From the NCBI GenBank assembly GCA_949710005.1, contig OX453272.1, positions 5,989,173 to 6,053,172 on the forward strand: 64,000 nt of DNA, written 5' to 3'. This DNA is from Ricordea florida (taxonomy: Eukaryota; Cnidaria; Anthozoa; Corallimorpharia; Ricordeidae). Shown here one piece after another: positions 16,494-26,200 of the stretch. Under the pieces are notes generated by a model. It did no database searches. It was not told the DNA's origin and saw only the letters and a list, made by a program, of their open reading frames with translations. The translations under genes were made by a program, and so were the position numbers. Numbering within the stretch: the stretch's first letter is position 1; each line of letters opens with the position of its first letter.

Positions 16494-17411
16494 ATGTGCA
16501 TCTTTGTTGAATCTCCCACTTCTTGTCAATTGTATTCCTACGGACCTGTGGAACCGCATCAACCACATCAACTTTGTGGTTTTTGCCAAAACAATCTGAC
16601 CACATTCAATGGCAAAAAGTTCCCCTTTGACCGCTACACCAAATGTTCCACCGGATGTCCTTTCTTCACACGAACGGACAAATTGGATGACTACTGCAGC
16701 GTCTTGTTGTACAAAGTACAACCATTGTACAAAGCTCTGCCACCCTTATGCGAACACGGGGATCTCTCCACCATGGTGTTGGCTGGCACGGAAAACAACT
16801 TCAACAGACCTTTCTTCAAATGTGCCAACCACCAAATAAAAGATGGTCCATGCAACTACTTCCAGTGGGCTGACGAACATCCCAACTCCAAAACGATCCA
16901 ATACAATGCCGGTAGAAACATCGACAAATCACCAGCCAGACCAGTGACACCAGCACCAGCACCACCCCCACCACAAGAAAGAAAAAGAAAAGCACGCCAG
17001 ACTACATTACCCTGCTCCAACAAAATCGTTGTCATGGAAGTCGATGGCGAACCCAGACGGTTTGATGGGAATCTCATGCTACCCAAAGAACATGAAAAAA
17101 GAAAACCAAAACGATGCAAACCCGGGAAAGTGGCTCGTTACAACAGACACGAATTGGTGACACGACAAGTCAACGACAACACCCGATTCTTCTACAACGA
17201 CTGGATGATTCCCGAAAAATTCATCACCCCAGAATTCTTAGCCTTCAAATCGGATGTCATCGTGGTTGGACCCCACGTTATCACGAACAAGATAGAAGAA
17301 GAGGAAGAAAAAGAAGAAAAACCTACTCCTGTTCTCCTGCAATCAAATCAAATGAACAGCATAGACGATGCGGAACATTATCTTAACATGTTGGACAAGT
17401 TTGCTGCTTAA
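16494..17411 (+). CDS. GRF-type zinc-finger protein
   Basis: This 305-residue protein runs from ATG 16494. Residues 85-126 form a GRF zinc finger: Cys86 and His88 (PLCEHGDLS), then RPFFKC with Cys110, then GPCNYFQWAD with Cys120 and the aromatic WAD end. An additional Cys pair set near the N-terminus (C28, C31, C51, C55) could bind a second zinc. GRF fingers bind single-stranded DNA in cellular DNA-repair and topoisomerase proteins, so a role in replication, repair or recombination of the element is likely. The middle is Pro-rich and basic; the C-terminus holds an acidic run (EEEEEKEEK). It is the last gene before the GC-rich right end. Intact. Confidence 0.8.
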   Translation: MCIFVESPTSCQLYSYGPVEPHQPHQLCGFCQNNLTTFNGKKFPFDRYTKCSTGCPFFTRTDKLDDYCSVLLYKVQPLYKALPPLCEHGDLSTMVLAGTENNFNRPFFKCANHQIKDGPCNYFQWADEHPNSKTIQYNAGRNIDKSPARPVTPAPAPPPPQERKRKARQTTLPCSNKIVVMEVDGEPRRFDGNLMLPKEHEKRKPKRCKPGKVARYNRHELVTRQVNDNTRFFYNDWMIPEKFITPEFLAFKSDVIVVGPHVITNKIEEEEEKEEKPTPVLLQSNQMNSIDDAEHYLNMLDKFAA

Positions 17412-17690
17412 AAAAAGTTAGTTGTTGTTGTTGTTATTAAACCATGTTGAGAAAAGAAACTAAAGTTGACACATTGTTAAAAACGGTTGTGTTTTTTTAT
17501 TTTTTCTCATCCGCGCGCGCACCCCCACCCCAAAACAACCGCTGACGCCCACGCGCGCGCCCGCGCGCGCCTTCTTCCCGCGCTTTTTTCCCGCCAAAAC
17601 ACAATTCGCAACAATTCGCGTGTGCCACCACCTCCGTCGCGTGTGCCACCACCTCCAACACCAAAATCCCATTCAGCTCCATTCAGCTCA
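17412..17690. other. GC-rich right-end region of the element
   Basis: After a short AT-rich gap there is a tract of alternating CG/GC (about 17511-17583, with several CGCGCGC runs), then a tandem pair of about 19 bp containing GTGTGCCACCACCTCC (about 17619 and 17640), then a tandem CCATTCAGCT pair (about 17668-17688). No gene is visible. Gene-free GC-rich repeats at this position fit the terminal inverted repeat zone of a Polinton-like element, but the left end is outside the window, so the exact boundary and the 6 bp duplication cannot be confirmed. Confidence 0.45.
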
Positions 17691-18437
17691 TTCGTAACAT
17701 GCTCTCGACCAATCAGGAGCCAGTATTTGTGCCAGAGTGACCCCCCTTACTACTGCCGTTCTTCCCGGCTGAGCCAGTTGGGATTAATTGCTAAGCCGAT
17801 CTAAATTAAATCAGCCGTTCCGAATTGATTCAGATTCCGTATTTCAAAGGAACTTAATTCGTTAAATTCGATTCGGTTCGGCTGAAGTACGGCGTCTGAA
17901 CCGAGCACAAGAGCTAACCTTTTCCTAATTTTCTGCAAAACTGGAATTGAGTGAGTGAAGGCGCCAATCAGCGCGTGCCTATTATTTAGCCAATCACAAT
18001 GCACAATACAATTCGCTTTTATATCGATTTACTTTTAAACTCAGAAGAGAATATGTAAAAGTAATGAAACCGAGGAAAGACGATAGGTATGGCAAAAAGT
18101 TCCGAATAAACTTAATAAATGCAGTAGCCACATGCTTGCAATGCTTGCCTATTTCTTAGTGTAGTCTCTCTGGCACTTGTACATCTCCTGTCACCCTGCT
18201 CCGAAGGACCTTAGCTGGGAGACACTCTGTCATACAAGAATTTAAATAGACATCTGTAAATCATCTCAATGTTGCTATATGAATGATGTAAATCCTTAAC
18301 ATCCTTGGCTTACAAAAGTTCATGATGAAGAGACGATTGAAAACAACAGACGAAAATTACTGTCAACAAGCAGTGTTGTAACCAATAGGATCTTGCACGA
18401 TCAGAAGATAAATCAACAAAAACAATGTCATCAACAA
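17691..18437. other. Host intergenic DNA right of the element
   Basis: The sequence becomes AT-rich with no sustained coding frame. A stretch with several CCGATCT/GAATTGATTC-like short repeats lies at 17790-17880. No gene supported. Confidence 0.4.
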
Positions 18438-18560
18438 TGTCAGGAGTGGGATTTGAACCCACGCCTCCATTGGGGGACCAGAGGACACACAACAGATCAG
18501 TGGAAGGGTCAGTTAACACCTCGAGTCTGGCGCCTTAGAGTCGGCCTCGGCTAACCTGAC
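18438..18560 (-). tRNA. tRNA-Leu-like gene with intron and CGA anticodon (possible pseudogene)
   Basis: Read on the minus strand from 18560, the sequence opens GTCAGG and ends CCTGAC plus a discriminator A, giving a paired acceptor stem. CCAGA and TCTGG form the anticodon stem, interrupted after the anticodon by about 35 bases in the usual tRNA intron position. The variable arm, GGAGGCGTGGG and the T-loop GGTTCAAATCC (B box) match the tRNA-Leu(CAA) type. The anticodon, however, reads CGA (Ser) rather than CAA (Leu), and the D-loop lacks the standard GG. A run of five T on the minus strand lies 15-20 bases downstream (18418-18422) and can end Pol III transcription. It is either a decayed gene or an unusual decoder. 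Confidence 0.6.
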
Positions 18561-19276
18561 AGACACCCCACTTGTAGGCTTTTGTCTATTGTGCGGGCAT
18601 AACGTTTGGCATAATTCAGCAACCTGAGCATAATCCCAAGCTTTTATAATCTGACTATGAAAAGTGATGATAAGATAAGACTCATCCCTTGTTTGATTAT
18701 TTACCAAATCAATAGTGATGTCTTAGGTGAAAAGAGATGACCATTGTGCCAATTCTGACGGTAACGAAAATGTTAGATTTTATCAAAAACTAATCTGTTG
18801 TCACTAGTACAGGGGTTTGTTCTTTGTTTTTTTTTTTATTTTCTTTAAAATCCAAGAAGCATAATTTGGAGAATATAACATAATTTCGGCACAGTTTCCA
18901 ATGCTTCAGGCACTGCTAAAAGCGTAATATGCCAATTTTACGAGCACAATCGACAAAAGCCTTCCCACCTTACCCCTATGAAATCAAATGGTTAAGTCCT
19001 TACCAGAACGCGACAGGTGATTAAACTTTCTCCTCCTTCTGATGAATGCAATCTGATGATTGAATATAAAAAGTATGTCAATCTTGCCCCGATGTCACAG
19101 CTTGTAAAAGCACTTGTCATACCCTGTTTTTCGTACTGTAACAGGTGCGTGTATTTTTCTTTTGGTTTGTTGGCATATTGCGATACGGTCAATGTTTGTT
19201 GTCGGGTTTGTATGTAGTTTTTGGTTTACTAATTTTTCCGTTCAGTTGGTTCGCAATGTATAGGAAAATAAGATCC
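18561..19276. other. Host intergenic DNA
   Basis: AT-rich DNA with poly(T) runs and no supported gene or repeat structure. Confidence 0.4.
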
Positions 19277-19796
19277 GGGGCCGATTGTTCGAAGGCCGAT
19301 TAGCGCTAACCCAGGGTTTAATTTTAACAAGGGTTCAGTTTTCCTCTTGTTAAAAAGGGTTTTCTCCGATAACTTTCTCTATTTTATTCAGAGCATACAA
19401 TCATCAAATTGTATTCAGAAAGAATTCTACTTAATGTGCTATTTAAGTTCTCATATCTGTGTTTAAATTTTGCACTAACCCTGCGTTACCTTAACCATAG
19501 TTAATGTAGGGACTGGTTATGAAACCCTGGAAATTTCAAAAGCAAGAGCAGTGCAGTGGCAATAGATGTTCAATCGACCGTGACCCTGTACAATCTTTTG
19601 TTTTTGTTTCTGACATGGTACTTGCGAATACATTAGCCGAAACTTTTGATTGGTTATCCTACCGAAAAAAGTGTGTTTTTGTGCAAGTTCAAGGCCAAAA
19701 AGGCGAACAAAAACATGAAACAAAGAAACTTGTCGAGTTTCATAACCAACTACAGATACAAACTATGCCTTAACCCTGCTTCGAACAACCCAGCCC
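19277..19796. mobile_element. Non-autonomous terminal-inverted-repeat element
   Basis: The left end (GGGGCCGATTGTTCGAAGG) and the reverse complement of the right end (GGGCTGGGTTGTTCGAAGC) share GGGCYGNNTTGTTCGAAG, and TTAACC/GGGTTA motifs recur just inside both ends. The intervening 500 bases are AT-rich without a transposase. It looks like a MITE-type element; target duplication not resolved. Confidence 0.5.
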
Positions 19797-20097
19797 AGAA
19801 AATTTACTGTTTACATTGTGTGTTCCATAAACTCATCTCGAAGCCTGATAGCTTTCAGCTTTCACTAATGCTATAAATCGCGTTTTATTTAGCAAACACT
19901 GTGATGGGTCTCAATATTTCTATCAAATCCGGAGTGCTGAAGGCACGTCATTAAGTATCATCAAGTCAAACAATTTAGTGTCGTATAAGCGGCACTCGGG
20001 CATCTGCATATCAAAACCGGGCGACAATTTAAAGCATATATTCGGATTTTCAACTTTGTGTATTCACATATGTTTATCGCTTTTCAGTGTTGCTAAA

Positions 20098-21222
20098 ATG
20101 GCTTTAACGAATACGACATTGAACGACACTTTGGTTCATGAAGCGCCGTGTTTTCGTCAAGACACACAAATAATTCGTACATTTCGCGTTGCGCCGTTCA
20201 TACCAATTATGTTTTTCGCTCTGACTGGAAACCCGCTCGTTATAGTAGTAGTCTGCAAAAACAAACTTATGCGAAAAAGCATCAATTTTTTCATCGCTAG
20301 CATGGCGCTCAGCGACTTTATCTTTACAGCGGTTTACATTCCCAGAGTCGTTACTATTTTAATCTTTGGTTACAAATGGCTGATGTCCGATCTCGCTGGT
20401 TTGATCTTATGCAAGACTGTGCCATTCTTAATGGAGGTTTCAATCATTGTATCTGTTCTTACTATCGTTATCATAAGTTTGGATCGTTTTCTGGCCGTAA
20501 ACTTTCCGCTTCGTACGTTTATCACTACCAAGCTTTGCGTTCTCGCCATTTGCGCATCGTGGCTTGTGGCAGTATGCGTCCGTATTCCAACTCTGATTGC
20601 TACCGAATTCGACGAATATCAAGGTGACACTTACTGCCTTTTGGACATGGACTTGGCTTATGGACAAGGAATTGGTAAACTCTATTTCAAAACAGTTTTT
20701 ATAGCTTTATACGGAATACCATTCACTATAATTGTCTTGTTGAATACAGCAATTGTGATGGCTATGTATAGGCGAAAATTGCCGGGAAACAGTGCTTCAG
20801 CGACTTTCATCAGAAGACAAGAGCAAATGAATCGAAAAGTGCTACGAATGGTTTTGGTTGTGGTTGCTGCCTTTTTGCTCTGTTGGTCGCTGTATTTCGT
20901 TCTCATGGTATTACGTAAAAACCACGTCAATGTTCCCTGTAATGTTTTGTACCTAAGGCTTGTGTTGGCCCATTTTAACGCGGCCTTGACGCCTTGGCTT
21001 TACGCCATGTTGAGCGAGAACTACAGACGTGGATTTGCAGACATTCTCTCAAAACTCGGCTGTTTAATTTTTGTCCTTCCACGGGAGGCACCCAAAGCGG
21101 ACAGAATGACCACAAGCAGGCAGAATTCTGCTTTGCAGGACTCTCAAGTCAGTTTTCAGCTTCGTGGCATAGAAATGTCTCAGTTTGACCAGTTTGGATC
21201 AAATGCACTTTTATTCAACTAA
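20098..21222 (+). CDS. Class A (rhodopsin-family) G-protein-coupled receptor, intronless
   Basis: This is a host seven-transmembrane receptor of 374 residues starting at ATG 20098 (MALTNTTLNDTL), which puts two N-glycosylation sites in a short extracellular tail; the frame is open further upstream only from a GTG. TM1 has GNPLVIVV, TM2 MALSDF, TM3 opens after LCK and ends LDRFLAV (DRF for DRY), extracellular loop 2 has the partner Cys in TYCLL, TM6 has FLLCWSLYF (the usual Pro of CWxP is absent) and TM7 has ALTPWLYAML (TP for NP of NPxxY). The C-tail is short and Ser/Gln-rich. It resembles peptide/amine-type orphan receptors of cnidarians; the ligand cannot be inferred. It has no link with the viral element. 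A decayed second copy lies 150 bp downstream. Confidence 0.88.
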   Translation: MALTNTTLNDTLVHEAPCFRQDTQIIRTFRVAPFIPIMFFALTGNPLVIVVVCKNKLMRKSINFFIASMALSDFIFTAVYIPRVVTILIFGYKWLMSDLAGLILCKTVPFLMEVSIIVSVLTIVIISLDRFLAVNFPLRTFITTKLCVLAICASWLVAVCVRIPTLIATEFDEYQGDTYCLLDMDLAYGQGIGKLYFKTVFIALYGIPFTIIVLLNTAIVMAMYRRKLPGNSASATFIRRQEQMNRKVLRMVLVVVAAFLLCWSLYFVLMVLRKNHVNVPCNVLYLRLVLAHFNAALTPWLYAMLSENYRRGFADILSKLGCLIFVLPREAPKADRMTTSRQNSALQDSQVSFQLRGIEMSQFDQFGSNALLFN

Positions 21223-21375
21223 GTGAGTCCTCTAAAGGAATACTATTGAAGGAAATAATTTATACTTGATATCTTTTTCATAAGATTTCAGCAGTCGTCG
21301 AATCTCGTTAACTTTTGATCCGCTCATTCTAATGACGTTTTCTGCTAACTGAAATTGAACCTGTTTTTTCTAGCA

Positions 21376-21678
21376 ATGGTCAGGATACAAAAACAAACCT
21401 ATGCGAAAAACCACCAAACTTTTCATACTTCATGTGAGAATGACACACATGCATCCCCCTCAGTAGTTTATACATGCTATGTCCCGGATGAATATGTGTC
21501 ATTCTCACATGAATTCTATCTATTCCCTTTTCATCACGAGAGGAAGGCTCAGAGACTTTATCTGTACAGCGGTTTTTACTCCCAAAGGTTTGATTATAAA
21601 GTGGGTAATGCGAGATTCTTCTGGTCTGACCTTATGCAGATTCTTTGGGGAAATCACGATTGTCGTATCCATTCTTAC
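21376..21678 (+). pseudogene. Decayed tandem copy of the upstream GPCR (TM1-TM3 part)
   Basis: The segment matches the upstream receptor gene in order: CAAAAACAAACCTATGCGAAAAA (cf. about 20256-20278), GGCTCAGAGACTTTATCTGTACAGCGG (cf. about 20307-20333) and CTTATGCAGATTCTTTGGG (cf. about 20407-20425), ending at a piece like the TM3 ATCTGTTCTTAC. Identity looks about 70-80 percent with frame breaks. A palindromic insertion interrupts it at about 21427-21534. Its right end merges with the palindromic element that starts the satellite array. Confidence 0.75.
21429..21513. repeat. Hairpin-forming insertion in the GPCR pseudogene
   Basis: TTCATGTGAGAATGACACA (21429-21447) is repeated exactly in inverted orientation at 21495-21513, with weaker pairing continuing inward. 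CTTTTCAT occurs on both sides (21419-21426 and 21527-21534), at the point where similarity to the parent receptor is interrupted, suggesting an 8 bp target duplication of a tiny hAT-like MITE; the outer arms do not reach the duplication exactly. Confidence 0.55.
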
Positions 21679-21940
21679 CAAGAGAAAATGAGATAAGAAA
21701 ACATAACCCTGTCTGATATGATAAGGAGACAGAATCTATTTTTAGCGCAGAATCTATTTATATCTCGTTCAATGGCTGAGCGGTTTCCACATGGCACATC
21801 GAAATTACAACCATGTGATGAGAAGGACATCAGCCATTGGTCAGTTAAAGTAGTTTCCGGATCTAAAAATAGATTCTGTCCCCTTATCATAGTAAGAGAA
21901 CCCAGTATGGAAAATACGTTCTCTTACCTCATTTTCTCTT
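21679..21940. mobile_element. Imperfect palindromic element at the root of the satellite array
   Basis: The left arm (21679-21745, starting CAAGAGAAAATGAG) and right arm (21862-21940, ending CTCATTTTCTCTTG) are inverted copies: the outer 14 bases and the inner ATGATAAGG(A/G)GACAG plus AATCTATTTTTAG match, with about 12 bases lost from the left arm. The centre has a further inverted pair (CAATGGCTGA near 21770, TCAGCCATTG near 21830). The right arm is, base for base, a satellite monomer, so the satellite appears to be tandemly amplified from it. Confidence 0.7.
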
Positions 21941-23249
21941 GATACTGTCCTCTTATCATAGTAAGACAACCCAGTATGGAAGATACGTTCTCTTACCTCA
22001 TTTTCTCTTGATACTGTCCCCTTATCATAGTAAGACAACCCAGTATGGAAGATACGTTCTCTTACCTCATTTTCTCTTGATACTTTCCCCTTATCATAGT
22101 AAGACAACCCAGTATGGAAGATACGTTCTCTTACCTCATTTTCTCTTGATACTCTCCCCTTATCATAGCAAGACAACCCAGTATGGAAGATACGTTCTCT
22201 TACCTCATTTTCTCTTGATACTGTCCTCTTATCATAGTAAGACAACCCAGTATGGAAGATACGTTCTCTTACCTCATTTTCTCTTGATACTGTCCTCTTA
22301 TCATAGTAAGACAACCCAGTATGGAAGATACGTTCTCTTACCTCATTTTCTCTTGATACTGTCCCCTTATCATAGTAAGAACACCCAGTATGGAAGATAC
22401 GTTCTCTTACCTCATTTTCTCTTGATACTGTCCCCTTATCATAGTAAGACAACCCAGTATGGAAGATACGTTCTCTTACATCATTTTCTCTTGATACTGT
22501 CCCCTTATCATAGTAAGAGAACCCAGTATGGAAGATACGTTCTCTTACATCATTTTCTCTTGATACTGTCCCCTTATCATAGTAAGAGAACCCAGTATGG
22601 AAGATACGTTCTCTTACCTCATTTTCTCTTGATACTGTCCTCTTATCATAGTAAGACAACCCAGTATGGAAGATACGTTCTCTTACCTCATTTTCTCTTG
22701 ATACTGTCCCCTTATCATAGTAAGACAACCCAGTATGGAAGATACGTTTTCTTACCTCATTTTCTCTTGATACTGTCACCTTATAATAGTAAGACAACCC
22801 AGTATGGAAGATACGTTATCTTACCTCATTTTCTCTTGATACTGTCCCCTTATCATAGTAAGACAACCCAGTATGGAAGATACGTTCTCTTACCTCATTT
22901 TCTCTTGATACTGTCCTCTTATCATAGTAAGACAACCCAGTATGCAAGATACGTTCTCTTACCTCATTTTCTCTTGATACTGTCCTCTTATCATAGTAAG
23001 ACAACCCAGTATGCAAGATACGTTCTCTTACCTCATTTTCTCTTGATACTGTCCTCTTATCATAGTAAGACAACCCAGTATGGAAGATACGTTCTCTTAC
23101 CTCATTTTCTCTTGATACTGTCCCCTTATCATAGTAAGACAACCCAGTATAGAAGATACGTTCTCTTACCTCATTTTCTCTTGATACTGTCCTCTTAACA
23201 TAGTAAGACAACCCAGTATGGAAGATACGTTCTCTTACATCATTTTCTC

Positions 23250-26200
23250 TTGATACTGTCCCCTTATCATAGTAAGACAACCCAGTATGGAAGATACGTT
23301 TTCTTACCTCATTTTCTCTTGATACTGTCACCTTATAATAGTAAGACAACCCAGTATGGAAGATACGTTCTCTTACCTCATTATCTCTTGATACTGTCCT
23401 CTTATCATAGTAAGACAACCCAGTATGGAAGATACGTTCTCTTACATCATTTTCTCTTGATACTGTCCCCTTATCATAGTAAGACAACCCAGTATGGAAG
23501 ATACGTTCTCTTACCTCATTTTCTCTTGATTCTGTCCCCTTATCATAGTAAGACAACCCAGTATGGAAGATCCGTTCTCATACCCCATTTTCTCTTGATA
23601 CTGTCCCCATATCATAGTAAGAGAACCCAGTATGGAAGATACGTTCTCTTACCTCATTTTCTCTTGATACTGTCCTCTTATCATAGTAAGACAACCCAGT
23701 ATGGAAGAAACGTTCTCTTACATCATTTTCTCTTGATACTGTCCCCTTATCATAGTAAGACAACCCAGTATGGAAGATACGTTCTCTTACCTCATTTTCT
23801 CTTGATACTGCCCTCTTATCATAGTAAGACAACCCAGTATGGAAGATACGTTCTCTTACCTCATTTTCTCTTGATACTGTCCCCTTATCATAGTAAGACA
23901 ACCCAGTATGGAAGATACGTTCTCTTACCTCATTTTCTCTTGATACTGTCCTCTTATCATAGTAAGACAACCCAGTATGGAAGATACGTTCTCTTACCTC
24001 ATTTTCTCTTGATACTGTCCCCTTATCAAAGTAAGACAACCCAGTATGGAAGATACGTTCTCTTACCTCATTTTCTCTTAATACTGTCCTCTTTTGATAG
24101 TAAGACAACCCAGTATGGAAGATACGTTCTCTTACCTCATTTTCTCTTGATACTGTCCTCTTATCATAGTAAGACAACCCAGTATGGAAGATACGTTCTC
24201 TTACATCATTTTCTCTTGATACTGTCCCCTTATCTTAGTAAGACAACCCAGTATGGAAGATACGTTCTCTTACCTCATTTTCTCTTGATACTGTCCTCTT
24301 ATCATAGTAAGACAACCCAGTATGGAAGATACGTTCTCTTACATCATTTTCTCTTGATACTGTCCCCTTATCTTAGTAAGAATACCCAGTATGGAAGATA
24401 CGTTCTCTTACCTTATTTTCTCTTTATTCTGTCCCCTTATCATAGTAAGACAACCCAGTATGGAAGATACTTTCTCTTACCCCATTTTCTCTTGATACTT
24501 TCCCCTTATCATAGTAAGAGAACCCAGTATGGAAGATACGTTCTCTTACCTCATTTTCTCTTGATACTGTCCTCTTATCATAGTAAGACAACCCAGTATG
24601 GAAGATACGTTCTCTTACATCATTTTCTCTTGATACTGTCCCCTTATCATAGTAAGACAGCCCAGTATGGAAGATACGTTCTCTTACCTCATTTTCTCTT
24701 TATTCTGTCCCCTTATCATAGTAAGACAACCCAGTATGGAAGATACGTTCTCTTACCTCATTTTCTCTTGATACTGTCCTCTTATTATAGTAAGACAACC
24801 CAGTATGGAATTTACGTTCTCTTACATCATTTTCTCTTGATACTGTCCCCTTATCTTAGTAAGACAACCCAGTATGGAAGATACGTTCTCTTACCTCATT
24901 TTCTCTTGAAACTGTCCTCTTATCATAGTAAGACAACCCAGTATAGAAGATACGTTCTCTTACCTCATTTTCTCTTGATAGCTGTCCCCTTATCATAGTA
25001 AGAGAACCCAGTATGGAAGATACGTTCTCTTACCTCATTTTCTCTTGATACTGTCCTCTTATCATAGTAAGACAACCCAGTATGGAAGATACGTTCTCTT
25101 ACCTCATTTTCTCTTGATACTGTCCTCTTATCATAGTAAGAGAACCCAGTATGGAAGATACGTTCTCTTACCTCATTTTCTCTTGATACTGTCCCCTTAT
25201 CATAGTAAGAGAACCCAGTATAGAAGATACGTTCTCTTACCTCATTTTCTCTTGATACTCTCCTCTTATCATAGTAAGACAACCCAGTATGGAAGATACG
25301 TTCTCTTGCATCATTTTCTCTTGATACTGTCCCCTTATCATAGTATGAGAACCCAGTATGGAAGATACGTTCTCTTACCTCATTTTCTCTTGATACTGTC
25401 CTCTTATCATAGTAAGACAACCCAGTATGGAAGATACGTTCTCTTACATCATTTTCTCTTGATACTGTCCCCTTATCATAGTAAGACAACCCAGTATAGA
25501 AGATACGTTCTCTTACCTCATTTTCTCTTGATACTGTCCTCTTATCATAGTAAGACAACCCAGTATGGAAGATACGTTCTCTTACATCATTTTCTCTTGA
25601 TACTGTCCCCTTATCATAGTAAGACAACCCAGTATGGAAGATACGTTCTCTTACCTCATTTTCTCTTGATTCTGTCTCCTTATCATAGTAAGAGAACCCA
25701 GTATGGAAGATACGTTCTCTTACCCCATTTTCTCTCGATACTGTCCCCTTATCATAGTAAGAGAACCCAGTATGGAAGATAAGTTCTCTTACCTCATTTT
25801 CTCTTGATACTGTCCTCTTATCATAGTAAGACAACCCAGTATGGAAGATACGTTCTCTTACCTCATTTTCTCTTGATACTGTCCCCTTATCATAGTAAGA
25901 CAACCCAGTATAGAAGATACGTTTTCTTACCTCATTTTCTCTTGATAGCTGTCCCCTTATCATAGTAAAAGAACCCAGTATGGAAGATACGTTCTCTTAC
26001 CTCATTTTCTCTTGATAGCTGTCCCCTTATCATAGTAAGAGAACCCAGTATGGAAGATACGTTCTCTTACCTCATTTTCTCTTGATACATTCCTCTTATC
26101 ACAGTAAGACAACCCAGTATGGAAGATACGTTCTCTTACCTCATTTTCTCTTGATACTGTCCTCTTATCATAGTAAGACAACCCAGTATGGAAGATACGT

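Noticed and set aside
17487-17804. Small ORF across the GC-rich right end
   Set aside because: Composition is driven by the CG-alternating repeats; no start context or domain.
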